From: JBAOHV01 sp963714875 | Lineage (GTDB): Bacteria > Actinomycetota > Acidimicrobiia > Acidimicrobiales > Microtrichaceae | Reading direction: 5' to 3' | NCBI GenBank assembly: GCA_963714875.1 | Contig: CAVQQI010000014.1 | Location: 1 to 64,000, forward strand | DNA length: 64,000 nucleotides | Part shown: in pieces, positions 25,356-33,532 of the stretch | Layout: every line of letters starts with the position of its first letter | How positions within the stretch are numbered: position 1 is the stretch's first letter | Program-made: the position numbers and the translations under genes | The notes under the pieces: generated by a model | Database searches by the model: none | Seen by the model: only the letters and a program-made list of their open reading frames with translations | Told to the model about the DNA's origin: nothing

Positions 25356-26963
25356 TCAGACGTCGGGGAAGGTGTCGGCCAGCTCGCGCAGGTCCTTCTT
25401 GGAGATCTTGCCCAGCTCCGCGGTGGGGAACTCATCGACGAAGTAGACCGCACGGGGCACCTTGAAGTCGGCCAGGTTCTCCCGACACGCGGCGAGGATC
25501 TGCTCGCTGATCGCTGACTGATCGGCGCTGCGGTCCGCGAGGATCGCGAACGCCACGGGCACCATGTCCAACATGTCGTGGGACTTCGCGACCACGGCGA
25601 CGTCCTCGAGGGGCGCTCCCGCAGCACGGATGGCATCTTCGACCTCGCGGGCCGACACGTTCTCGCCACCGACCTTGAGCGCGTCCTTGTCGCGGTCGCA
25701 GTACTGGATGTTGCCGTGCTCGAGCAGCCGGACGACGTCGCCGGTGCGGGCCCACCCGTCGTCGGTGAAGAACTTCTCGTTGGCCTCGTCGTTGCCGTAG
25801 TACTCCAGGCACACCGACACGCCGCGGACGCCGCGGATCCACAGCTCGCCCATCTCGCCGACCTCGGCGAGCCCGCCGTCCTCCCGCACGATCAGGAACT
25901 CGTAGCCGGGCGACACCTTGCCCATGGCCAGGTCGGGGTACTGCTCGTAGGGGTTCGAGTGGATGCAGTGGGTGACCAGTTCGGTCATGCCGTACGCAGC
26001 GATGACCCGCATGCCCATCATCTGGTCCAGCACCGGCATGATCAGCCCGAACACGCCGATCCTGACGGTGTGGTCCTCGGGGATGCCCTGCTCGAACGCC
26101 GCCTTGATGACGAACGGGATGAGCGAGATGTGGGTCACCGAGTGCTTGGCGATGACCTCCCAGAACCGGCTGGCGGAGAACCTGGGCTGCAGCACGACCG
26201 TCCCGCCCACGCCCAGGGTCGACCAGATGGCCCAGCTCTGCGTGTTGACGTGGAAGAAGGGCAGCGACGCCAGGTAGACGTCCTCGGAGCCCATCTCGAT
26301 GTTGGTCGGGTTCACCTTCGCCGCCCACAGCGCGTTGGCGTGGGTGTGCACCACGGCCTTGGGCTTGGAGGTCGTGCCGGAGGTGAACAGGATCCCGGCG
26401 GGCAGCATCGGATCGGCGTCGCGCTGCGGCGCGTCCGCGGCGTCGCCCTCGAGCGAGGAGAACGGATCCCGGCCGTGATCGAGCTCGGCGAGCTCGGCGG
26501 GAATCCCGGAGTTGTCGTCGGTGACGACGATCCACCCCAGGTCCGGGCCGGCCTCGGCGACGAGGGATGCGAACTTCGGCTGGGTGATCGCTCCGACGCA
26601 GCGCGTGTGGGCGATGAAGTACTCGACCTCGGCCGCGACGCTGCGGGTGTTCGTGGTGACTCCGACCGCACCGACGCGTGCGCACGCGTACCAGGCGATG
26701 ACCGCCTCGGGACAGTTCTCGGCGTGGATCAGGACCATGTCGCCGACACCGACGCCGCGTGCCACGAGCCCCGCCGCGACACGCTTCGTGGCCTCGGCGA
26801 ACTCGGCGTAGGTCCACGTGCGCTCGGCGCCGTCCTTCGGTTCCCAGACCAGGAAGGCGTGCTCGGCGCGGTGCTCGGCCCAGTGGTCGATCAGCCAGGG
26901 AATGTCCTGTCCGCCGAACTGGTAGGCAGCGGCCTGCGCCGGATCGATCGTCGTCTGCGTCAT
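25356..26963 (-). CDS. AMP-forming acyl-CoA ligase (CaiC/FadD-like)
   Basis: 535 aa ANL-superfamily ligase. The P-loop motif is ILFTSGTTSKPKAVVHTHAN, with YGMTE in the A5 motif, ARTGDVVRLL in A7/A8 and the catalytic lysine region ELGKISKKDLREL near the C-terminus. Substrate is a carboxylate activated via acyl-AMP to acyl-CoA; the specific acid cannot be read. The start at 26963 follows a GGGGGCG stretch. An exceptionally long perfect inverted repeat containing the CTGAC-N5-GTCAG operator lies 50 bp upstream. Two other lipid genes carry this operator, so the gene is probably part of an acyl-CoA-responsive regulon. Confidence 0.85.
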   Translation of the reverse strand: MTQTTIDPAQAAAYQFGGQDIPWLIDHWAEHRAEHAFLVWEPKDGAERTWTYAEFAEATKRVAAGLVARGVGVGDMVLIHAENCPEAVIAWYACARVGAVGVTTNTRSVAAEVEYFIAHTRCVGAITQPKFASLVAEAGPDLGWIVVTDDNSGIPAELAELDHGRDPFSSLEGDAADAPQRDADPMLPAGILFTSGTTSKPKAVVHTHANALWAAKVNPTNIEMGSEDVYLASLPFFHVNTQSWAIWSTLGVGGTVVLQPRFSASRFWEVIAKHSVTHISLIPFVIKAAFEQGIPEDHTVRIGVFGLIMPVLDQMMGMRVIAAYGMTELVTHCIHSNPYEQYPDLAMGKVSPGYEFLIVREDGGLAEVGEMGELWIRGVRGVSVCLEYYGNDEANEKFFTDDGWARTGDVVRLLEHGNIQYCDRDKDALKVGGENVSAREVEDAIRAAGAPLEDVAVVAKSHDMLDMVPVAFAILADRSADQSAISEQILAACRENLADFKVPRAVYFVDEFPTAELGKISKKDLRELADTFPDV

Positions 26964-27012
26964 GGCGACGCCCCCTTGTCTGGTTGGCTCCCCGGAGCCC
27001 GGCATCCCGTGA

Positions 27013-27047
27013 CCGAGCGGATCTGACGATACGTCAGATCCGCTCGG
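27013..27047. promoter_or_regulatory. Perfect 35-bp inverted repeat containing CTGAC-N5-GTCAG operator
   Basis: The arms 27013-27028 (CCGAGCGGATCTGACG) and 27032-27047 are perfectly complementary over 16 bases, separated by ATA. The core is CTGAC-GATAC-GTCAG. It lies 50 bp upstream of the acyl-CoA ligase start, where a TetR-type dimer could block the promoter. Without a T-run it is a poor terminator candidate. Confidence 0.65.
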
Positions 27048-27106
27048 GCCAGCACCAGCCGACCCCACGACGATCAGCCGGACCCCCTGACGACCTCCTG
27101 ACGACC

Positions 27107-27223
27107 TGTGCTGCCGAACTGTGCTGCCGAACGCGCTGGCTCCGACGCGTTCTGCGGCACACCTCGACGACGAGCGGGAACCGTGCTGCGGAACGCGCCG
27201 ATCGTGGAGCGTTCCGCAGCACA
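27107..27223. repeat. Palindromic intergenic repeats (two hairpins), member of dispersed family
   Basis: The 316-bp gap 27048-27363 holds two hairpins and no gene. The first has arms GTGCTGCCGAACGCG (27121-27135) and CGCGTTCTGCGGCAC (27146-27160), 13 of 15 paired, preceded by a partial copy at 27107. The second has perfect 14-bp arms GTGCTGCGGAACGC (27183-27196) and its complement (27209-27222). The same motif recurs at 28552 and 36858. Confidence 0.75.
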
Positions 27224-27363
27224 GCTCACCTGCCCTGTCCCGCTCTACAACTGCGGGGATCGACCGAGGCGCCAGGGTCGGGCAGGTCCCTGGTCTGCCC
27301 CCCAGCATCATTTGGGGGCGAACCCCGGTGGTGACCCTCGCCGCGCTCAGCCACGCTGGACCC

Positions 27364-27712
27364 ATGCCCTTCCGCTCCACGTCGTCGCCACCATCCGGAG
27401 TCCTGCTGGCGGAGGCCGTGACCTTCGACCCGGGCCTCGTCGTCGCCGCCTTCCTCGTGTTCCTCCTGGTGTGCGCCGGCGCGATCGCGGTCGTCGTGGT
27501 CGGCGATCGTCTCGGGAGTCCGCTCGGCTCGTGCTCCCGACCTCCGCCGTCCGCTGATCGCCTGGCGATCCTGTGTCGCCATCGAAGCCGCCGTGGCGCT
27601 GCTGGCCACCGTCACGATGGCGCCGGTCCTGGTGCTGATCGTGGCATGGGCAGCGCTCGCGAGCTCGGTCGCCGCACGCTGGCTGGCCCGAACGGACCCA
27701 CCGGCACCGTGA
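27364..27712 (+). pseudogene. Small integral membrane protein, frame-broken near 27515
   Basis: The first frame from ATG 27364 gives MPFRSTSSPPSG and then a membrane segment VVAAFLVFLLVCAGAIAVVVVGDR. After about 27515 the sensible frame changes to a second hydrophobic stretch (LIAWRSCVAIEAAVALLATV, MAPVLVLIVAWAALASSVAA) ending RTDPPAP and TGA at 27712. The stop overlaps the GTG of the sterol-desaturase gene (GTGA), a normal operon junction that supports the second frame. One extra base explains the change. The protein would have about four membrane passes; no family is recognised. It is likely a sequence error, not a dead gene. Confidence 0.5.
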
Positions 27713-28530
27713 TCGCCATCCAGCTGATCCCCCAGATGACGGCGGCACAGATCGTGGTCAACGTCGCAGCTGCCGTGGTGATCGCAGGGGTCCTCGGCGA
27801 GTCGGCGTGGCTCGTGTGGACCTCGGGTCGGGCACGGATCGCACGATTGCCGACCGTGGCGGCCATGGCCTGTGGCGCAGTGATCGCCGGCAGCGTCGTG
27901 GCGAACGTCGACGCACATGCGTGGGCAGCGATACGCGCGGTTGCCCCTGACGCCGTCACCGGGTTCTGGGACCGACACGGCGCGCTGGAGTTGCTCGCGG
28001 CGTTCGTCGTCTGGGACGCGGCAGGGTTCGCGTACCACTGGGTGGGTCACCGCACCCGGGTCGGCTGGGCCTCGCACCGGGTGCACCACACCGGGACCGA
28101 GTACGACCTGACGCTCGCGTGGCGTCAGAGCTGGCTCCCGCTTCCGGCGCTGGTCATCGGCCCCCGCTGTGGCCCTCGTCGGGTTCGACCTGGAGAGCAT
28201 CGTCATCTGTGCAGCCGTCTCCAAGACGTGGCAGGCCCTGGTGCACACCTCGCTGCCCGTGCGAACACCCCGTTGGGTCGCCGCTGTGTGCATGACCCCT
28301 GGCACCCACCGTCGCCACCACTGCGTCGACGGCGGCGGGGTCAACCTGGGGTCGGTGCTCACCATCTGGGATCGACTCGCCGGAACGTGGTCGCCCGCAC
28401 CGGTCGCAGCGACCGCCGAGTACGGGATCGCCGAGTCGGCCGACCGCGACGGCGTCATACGGCTGCAGCTGGCAGGGTGGCGTGAACTCGCACCGACCCT
28501 TCGAGGTCGCAGGCGATTCGCAGGAACGAC
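27709..28530 (+). pseudogene. Sterol desaturase/fatty acid hydroxylase family protein, frame-broken near 28163
   Basis: From GTG 27709 the protein has two membrane segments, then the diiron histidine boxes HWVGH and HRVHH around residues 113-129. At a run of five C (28161-28165) the frame must shift by one base, after which PAVALVGFDLESIVICAA and the third box HRRHH (near 28315) follow, then LGSVLTIWDRLAGTW. All three histidine boxes are thus present across the two frames. The family hydroxylates or desaturates sterols or lipids at the membrane. The second frame stays open past 28530 into a palindromic repeat, so the 3' end is uncertain. Confidence 0.65.
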
Positions 28531-28551
28531 AGGTGACCGGCGACGCGCGGG

Positions 28552-28600
28552 AACCGTGCTGCGGAACGCGCCGATACCGACGCGCTCAGCGTCACAGTTG
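28552..28600. repeat. Palindromic intergenic repeat, degenerate copy
   Basis: AACCGTGCTGCGGAACGCG (28552-28570) followed by a partly complementary arm ending CACAGTTG. It shares its left arm with the copies at 27183 and 36870; the right arm has several mismatches. Confidence 0.6.
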
Positions 28601-28654
28601 AGAGGGAGAGCTGGGAATGGGTCGGCGGCCACGTGCCGCTACCCCGCGGTGCCG

Positions 28655-30712
28655 CTATCCCGCGGCTGCGACGACGCTGGCGATGCGGTCGAGCGTCTCG
28701 GGGTTGGCCAGCGCCGTGGTGTTGCGCACCTCACGTCCGTTGACCGCGTCGGCGACCGCCAGCTCGGCGAGCTTGCCCGAGCGGGTGCGCGGCAGGTCAT
28801 CCACCGCGACCACCAGTCCGGGCACGTGTCGCGGGGTGCAGCCCTCTCGGACACGGGAACGGATCGACGCGACCAACTCGTCGTCGAGCACGGCACCTTC
28901 GGCCAGCCGCACCAGGAGCACGATCCTCACGTCGTTGTCGACCTGTTGGCCGAACACCAACGACTCGACGACCGCCGGGATGCGCTCGACCTGCCGGTAG
29001 ATCTCGGCGGTGCCGATGCGCACACCGCCGGGGTTCAACGTCGTGTCGGACCGGCCGTGGATCACCATGCCGCCGTGCTCGGTCCAGGTCGCGAAGTCAC
29101 CCTGGGCCCAGACGCCGGGGATGCGCTCGAAGTAGGCGGCCCGGTACCGCGGACCGACCTGACCCAGGGGTCCGTCGTCCCAGAACCCCACCGGCATCGA
29201 GGGGAACGCGCGGGTGCAGACCAACTCGCCGCGCTCCCCTGCTCCGACCGGCTCGCCGGCATCGGACCAGACGTCGACCGCCATGCCGAGCGCGGGTCGT
29301 TGGATCTCACCCGCATGGACCGCACTGGTGGGGTCGCCGCAGACGAAGCACCCGCAGATGTCGGTGCCGCCCGAGATCGACGCCAGGTGTAGCCCGTCGG
29401 CCGACGCCCCCGGAGCCACCGTCCGGGCCACCCACTCGAAGGACTCGGGCGCCAACGGCGAGCCGGTGGAGGCGAGCGTGCGCAGCGTCGACAGGTCGGC
29501 GGAGTCCGCCGGTCGGTACCCCGACTGCTCCACCGCCTCCAGGTACTTCGCCGACACCCCGAGGAACGTCAGCTCCTCATCCGCGACCAGGTCCCACAAC
29601 CGTTGCGGCCCCGGGTGGAACGGGTTGCCGTCGTAGAGCACGGCCGTGGCACCCGATGCGGGCACCGACGCCAGCCAGTTCCACATCATCCACCCGCACG
29701 TCGTGAAGTAGGCGACCCGGTCCCCGGACCGGATGTCGAGCTGCAGGCGATGCTCCTTCAGGTGCTGCAGGAGCACGCCGCCGGTGCGATGCACGATGCA
29801 CTTGGGCACGCCGGTGGTCCCCGAGCTGAACAGCACGTACCACGGGTGATCGACACCAACCTGTTCGTAGTCGGGTGCGGCGTCGGCGTGCGGAGCCAGC
29901 CAGTCGGACCACAGCTGGACCGGCACCCGTGCCCCGTTCGTTGTACCCGACGGCCCGGGTGCACCGCTCAGGTCCGACCCATCGGTCACGTCCGACAGGT
30001 CGGACAGGTCCGGGGCGTCCTCCAGGAACGGCACGACGACCAGCTGCCGCAACGACGCAAGGCCTGCGGTGATCCGCGCCAACTCCTCACGACGATCGAG
30101 CGCCCGCCCGCCGTAGGTGTAGCCGTCCGCTGCCACCAGCACCGTCGGCCCGATCTGACCGAATCGGTCCAACACGCCATCCGCGCCGAAATCCGGTGAG
30201 CACGACGAGAACACCGCGCCGACCGACACAGCGCCCAGCATCGCCAGCACCGTCTCGAGTGTGTTGGGCATCCATGCCGCGACCCGATCACCGGGCCCGA
30301 CGCCGACAGCACGCAGCGCGGCAGCCACCTGCGCAGTGCGCTGCACCGCGTCGCGGCGTGACAGCTCCCGACGCCTGCCGCGCTCGTCCACCGCGACCAG
30401 CATCACGTCGTCATCGGCAGGGACCGCTGCGGGGTCGCTGTCGCCCACCAGGATCCGTTCGGCGACGTTCAGGCGCAGCTCGGGGAACCAACGGGCTCCG
30501 AGCATCTCCTCCGCGTCGATCACTGACGGTCCTGTCAGCGGCACCGACGGGACCAGGTAGGTCCACGCTGCTGCCCAGAACTCCTGCGGCGACTCCACGG
30601 ACCACCGATGCAGCTCCGGGTACGCGACGTCGCGTCCGACCGCACGGGCGAAACGCGCGAGTTCACTCTCGGCGACTCGGGCATCGGGAGGTGTCCACAG
30701 CGGGCCGCTCAT
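28655..30712 (-). CDS. Acetoacetyl-CoA synthetase
   Basis: 685 aa, slightly longer than the usual 650-660. The N-terminal ACS domain has WSVESPQEFWAAAWTYL, and the core has YVLFSSGTTGVPKCIVH, FTTCGWMMWNW (typical of acetoacetate-CoA ligase), SISGGTDICGCF and DTTLNPGGVRIGTAEIYRQ. The catalytic lysine motif is RTRSGKLAELAV. It activates acetoacetate to acetoacetyl-CoA with ATP, allowing ketone-body or leucine-derived carbon to enter thiolysis. An Asp/Ser-rich insertion (DLSDLSDVTDGSDLSG) near residue 240 is not typical. The gene is monocistronic, with a MarR-type regulator gene upstream on the same strand. Confidence 0.9.
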   Translation of the reverse strand: MSGPLWTPPDARVAESELARFARAVGRDVAYPELHRWSVESPQEFWAAAWTYLVPSVPLTGPSVIDAEEMLGARWFPELRLNVAERILVGDSDPAAVPADDDVMLVAVDERGRRRELSRRDAVQRTAQVAAALRAVGVGPGDRVAAWMPNTLETVLAMLGAVSVGAVFSSCSPDFGADGVLDRFGQIGPTVLVAADGYTYGGRALDRREELARITAGLASLRQLVVVPFLEDAPDLSDLSDVTDGSDLSGAPGPSGTTNGARVPVQLWSDWLAPHADAAPDYEQVGVDHPWYVLFSSGTTGVPKCIVHRTGGVLLQHLKEHRLQLDIRSGDRVAYFTTCGWMMWNWLASVPASGATAVLYDGNPFHPGPQRLWDLVADEELTFLGVSAKYLEAVEQSGYRPADSADLSTLRTLASTGSPLAPESFEWVARTVAPGASADGLHLASISGGTDICGCFVCGDPTSAVHAGEIQRPALGMAVDVWSDAGEPVGAGERGELVCTRAFPSMPVGFWDDGPLGQVGPRYRAAYFERIPGVWAQGDFATWTEHGGMVIHGRSDTTLNPGGVRIGTAEIYRQVERIPAVVESLVFGQQVDNDVRIVLLVRLAEGAVLDDELVASIRSRVREGCTPRHVPGLVVAVDDLPRTRSGKLAELAVADAVNGREVRNTTALANPETLDRIASVVAAAG

Positions 30713-30827
30713 GTGTCCGCTTCTACCACGCAGCCCCGCAGACCGAGGCGATGAACCCGCAGCCCGCCGGAACGGTGGTCGTGCTGCACCGCCCGAGACC
30801 GCGGGGGCGGTGCAGCGTCCGGGGCGA

Positions 30828-31328
30828 TCAGTCCGATGGTTGTCGCAGGCGATCGAGCACCCGGTCCATGGTCGCGGTCTCTCTTGCCGACACCCGCGAG
30901 GCGACACGGCGGTCCAGGCTGGCGAGGTGGTGCTCCAGCGCTGCGGCAAAGGTCTCGTCGCCCTGTTCGGTGAGCGCCAGGAACACCACTCGGCGATCGG
31001 TCGGACACGACACCCGCTGCACCAGTCCGTCGGATTCGAGCCGATCGGCCAATCGCGTCACCCCACCGGTGGTGAGCGACACACCACTCGCCAGCTCCGA
31101 CATCGTCATGCGGCTGTCCTCGGAGCGTGCGATGCGCAGCAACACCTCGAACGTCTGCAGCGAGATGCCATCGGTGTCCTGGAGGTCGGCGTCGAGCTGA
31201 CGGGTGAGCTGGGCGTGGGCCTCCAGCAGCAGACCGAACGTTCGGATCCGGGGGTCGTCGACCCCGCACGGCGACGCGCTGCCGGGCGTGGCGTCGGAGC
31301 CGGGGTGAGCTGTCCCTGTGGGTGCCAT
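30828..31328 (-). CDS. MarR-family transcriptional regulator
   Basis: 166 aa winged-helix protein: FEVLLRIARSEDSRMTMSELASGVSLTTGGVTRLADRLESDGLVQRVSCPTDRRVVFLALTEQG contains the MarR recognition helix and the DRR wing. The start ATG 31328 places a 30-residue polar lead before the first helix. It is divergent from the yceI-like gene at 31433, so it probably controls that gene and itself from the shared 104-bp region. The inducer is unknown, though phenolic compounds or oxidants are common for this family. Confidence 0.85.
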   Translation of the reverse strand: MAPTGTAHPGSDATPGSASPCGVDDPRIRTFGLLLEAHAQLTRQLDADLQDTDGISLQTFEVLLRIARSEDSRMTMSELASGVSLTTGGVTRLADRLESDGLVQRVSCPTDRRVVFLALTEQGDETFAAALEHHLASLDRRVASRVSARETATMDRVLDRLRQPSD

Positions 31329-31363
31329 GAAGGAAGCGTACCCGATTGCCTGAGGCGTTGATG

Positions 31364-31376
31364 ATTGACAAGTCAG
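31364..31376. promoter_or_regulatory. Possible MarR operator in divergent MarR/YceI promoter region
   Basis: The AT-rich intergenic stretch contains TTGACAAGTCAG, with TGAC/GTCA arms around AA, followed by ATATTGATCTATAT. Its location midway between the divergent genes fits autoregulation. The arms are short. Confidence 0.35.
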
Positions 31377-31432
31377 ATATTGATCTATATGTTTCTGCTC
31401 ACCAAGCAAACCACTCCACGAGAGGCAACCTC

Positions 31433-31975
31433 ATGAGCACCACGCCACCCCCCGGCTCCTACGTCATCGATCTCAGCCACACCCACGCCGGCTTCGCGGT
31501 GAAGCACTTCGGGCTGTCCAAGGTCCGCGGCGAGTTCACCGACGTCGAGGGCGCGATCGTCATCGCGGACGACCCCACGTCATCGACGGTCACCGCCACC
31601 ATCTCGACCGCGTCGTTCGAGTCGCGCGATGCCAAGCGCGACGAGCACGTCCGCAGCCCTGACTTCCTCGATGTCGAGCAGTTCCCGACCATCACGTTCA
31701 GCTCCACCAACGTCAAGGCCGACGGTGACGACTGGGTGGTCAGCGGCGACCTCACCATCAAGGGCGTCACCCGCACCGTCGACCTGGTCACCGAGTTCGA
31801 GGGCTCGATCACCGACCCCTACGGCCTGCAGCGCATCGCGTTCTCGGCGTCGACCGAGATCGACCGGACCGACTTCGGCCTGGACTTCAACGCGGTGGTC
31901 GAGACCGGCGGACTGGTCGTCGGCAAGAACATCAAGATCCTCCTGGAGGTCCAGGCGATCGTGCCCCAGGGCTGA
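31433..31975 (+). CDS. YceI-family lipid-binding protein
   Basis: 180 aa lipocalin-like YceI protein: PGSYVIDLSHTHAGFAVKHFGLSKVRGEF at the N-terminus, FPTITFSSTNVKADGDDWVVSGDLTIKGVTRTVDL in the middle and TDFGLDFNAVVETGGLVVGKNIKILLEVQAI at the end match the family throughout. The beta barrel binds polyisoprenoid or fatty-acyl chains. No signal peptide is seen, so it acts in the cytoplasm unlike the periplasmic E. coli form. ATG 31433 follows a GAGAGGCAACC ribosome site. It is divergent from the MarR gene, its likely regulator. Confidence 0.9.
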   Translation: MSTTPPPGSYVIDLSHTHAGFAVKHFGLSKVRGEFTDVEGAIVIADDPTSSTVTATISTASFESRDAKRDEHVRSPDFLDVEQFPTITFSSTNVKADGDDWVVSGDLTIKGVTRTVDLVTEFEGSITDPYGLQRIAFSASTEIDRTDFGLDFNAVVETGGLVVGKNIKILLEVQAIVPQG

Positions 31976-32018
31976 ACCGCTCCCAGGGCCGCATCGAAGA
32001 GCGGCTGTTCCGCTCTGT

Positions 32019-33410
32019 CTACGCCGAGGCCCCGGCCGGCGCAGTCGTCGGAGCGACAGGTTCGCCCTGCCCCTCCGACGGCTCGTCGTCCGGGACCGGT
32101 TCGACGGCCTCGGGCGACGCTGTGCGCTCCAGGTACTCGGCGTGGACGTGGTGCAGGAATCGCTCGACGTACTCGACGGTGTTCACCGTGCGGAAGCTGG
32201 GGAACACCTCGAACGCGTGCTGCGCGCCGTGGAGCTCGGCATACACGACGGGTTGGGTCGACTCCTCGCGCAGCTTCGCCACGAAGCTGCGCGCGATGGC
32301 CACCGGCACCAGCACGTCACGGTCGCCGTGGATCACGAACATCGGCGGCGCATCGGCGGTGATGCGGTCGAGCGGCGAATAGGAGGCCCAGGACTCCGGC
32401 GAGTCGCCCAGTCCGACGCCCATGACGACGTCGGTCATGAGCCGGACGAAGGTGGAGTGGTAGTTGCCGTCACGGTCGGTCAGGTCGTAGACGCCGTAGA
32501 ACGGCACGGCCGCCTGCACCGACGTGTCCGCGTCCTCGAAGCCCGGCTGGAACTCGGGGTCGTTCTGGGTCAGGGCCATCAGCGCGCACAGGTGTCCGCC
32601 GGCCGACCCTCCGGTGACGACGACGAAATCGGGGTCGACCCCGTACTCGTCGGCATGGTCGCGGATCCAGGCGAGCGCCTTCTTGCAGTCGACCAGGTGG
32701 TCCGGGAACTTCGCGAGCGGGCTGAGTCGGTAGTTCACGTTGAACCCCACCCACCCGCACGACGCCAGGTGGTTGAGCAACGGGACGCCCTGCTCGTCCT
32801 TCGAGCCGAGCACCCAGGCCCCGCCGTGGATCTGCAGCACCGCTGGTCGTCGCTGCCCGGGCTCGGGGTCGTGCAGCGGCGTGTAGACGTCGAGCTGCAG
32901 ACGGACACTTCGCGCATCGGACGGATCCTTGTCGGCGAACACCACGTTGCGGGTGCGCCGGCGCCGTCGGTTGCCGGTCAGCAACGGCACCACGGCCCCC
33001 GCTCGCAACGCGGCGGGGCGTTCGTCCATCTCGACCTCGGGCACCAGGGAGCTCAGGGCAGCCTCGTACTCCTCCTTGGAACGCATCGCGTCACGGATGA
33101 GTCCGAGCGCACCGATCGACGCTCCCACGGTGAGCGCCAGACCAGCCACGTCGGCGACACCGAGGGGTTCACCGCTGCGGCGACGTCGCAGCAGCTCCAC
33201 CGCCGTGCGCACCTTCCACACAGCCAAGAGCGCTGGCGCACCTTCGGTTGTCAACCACGAGGAGAAGAAGGACGGCGCCATGGTGAACATGCCGCTCGAC
33301 GGCCGGTACGCGTTGGCGACCAGACCCGCTCGCACGACGCCCTGTCGGAAGAACCCCGGACCCGTCCAGGGATTCGGCGTGCTGTCGGAGGTGCGGCGGC
33401 GGCGTGGCAT
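32019..33410 (-). CDS. Alpha/beta-hydrolase esterase/lipase of the HSL family
   Basis: 463 aa. A roughly 170-residue N-terminal region contains a hydrophobic helix (VADVAGLALTVGASIGALGLI) suggesting membrane association. The hydrolase domain follows with oxyanion HGGAWVLGS (near residue 230), nucleophile elbow VVTGGSAGGHL, acid loop VIHGDRDVLVPV and catalytic histidine in ELHGAQHAFEVF. The HGG and GxSxG pair place it in the hormone-sensitive-lipase group of carboxylesterases. An acidic, proline-rich tail ends the protein. It is divergent from the WS/DGAT gene, consistent with turnover of acyl esters. Confidence 0.82.
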   Translation of the reverse strand: MPRRRRTSDSTPNPWTGPGFFRQGVVRAGLVANAYRPSSGMFTMAPSFFSSWLTTEGAPALLAVWKVRTAVELLRRRRSGEPLGVADVAGLALTVGASIGALGLIRDAMRSKEEYEAALSSLVPEVEMDERPAALRAGAVVPLLTGNRRRRRTRNVVFADKDPSDARSVRLQLDVYTPLHDPEPGQRRPAVLQIHGGAWVLGSKDEQGVPLLNHLASCGWVGFNVNYRLSPLAKFPDHLVDCKKALAWIRDHADEYGVDPDFVVVTGGSAGGHLCALMALTQNDPEFQPGFEDADTSVQAAVPFYGVYDLTDRDGNYHSTFVRLMTDVVMGVGLGDSPESWASYSPLDRITADAPPMFVIHGDRDVLVPVAIARSFVAKLREESTQPVVYAELHGAQHAFEVFPSFRTVNTVEYVERFLHHVHAEYLERTASPEAVEPVPDDEPSEGQGEPVAPTTAPAGASA

Positions 33411-33532
33411 GACCGTGGAGTCTTGTGCCGGATCCGGCCCGCCACAACCCGCTGGGTTTCCTCGGCACGGGCAAGCCGGACGGGGAAGAATGGTCGCCGT
33501 CGGCACCGCCCGACGACGGAAGGAACACACAC

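Noticed and set aside
30525..30545. CTGAC...GTCAG pattern inside the acetoacetyl-CoA synthetase gene
   Set aside because: The spacer is six bases, not five, and it lies within a coding region.
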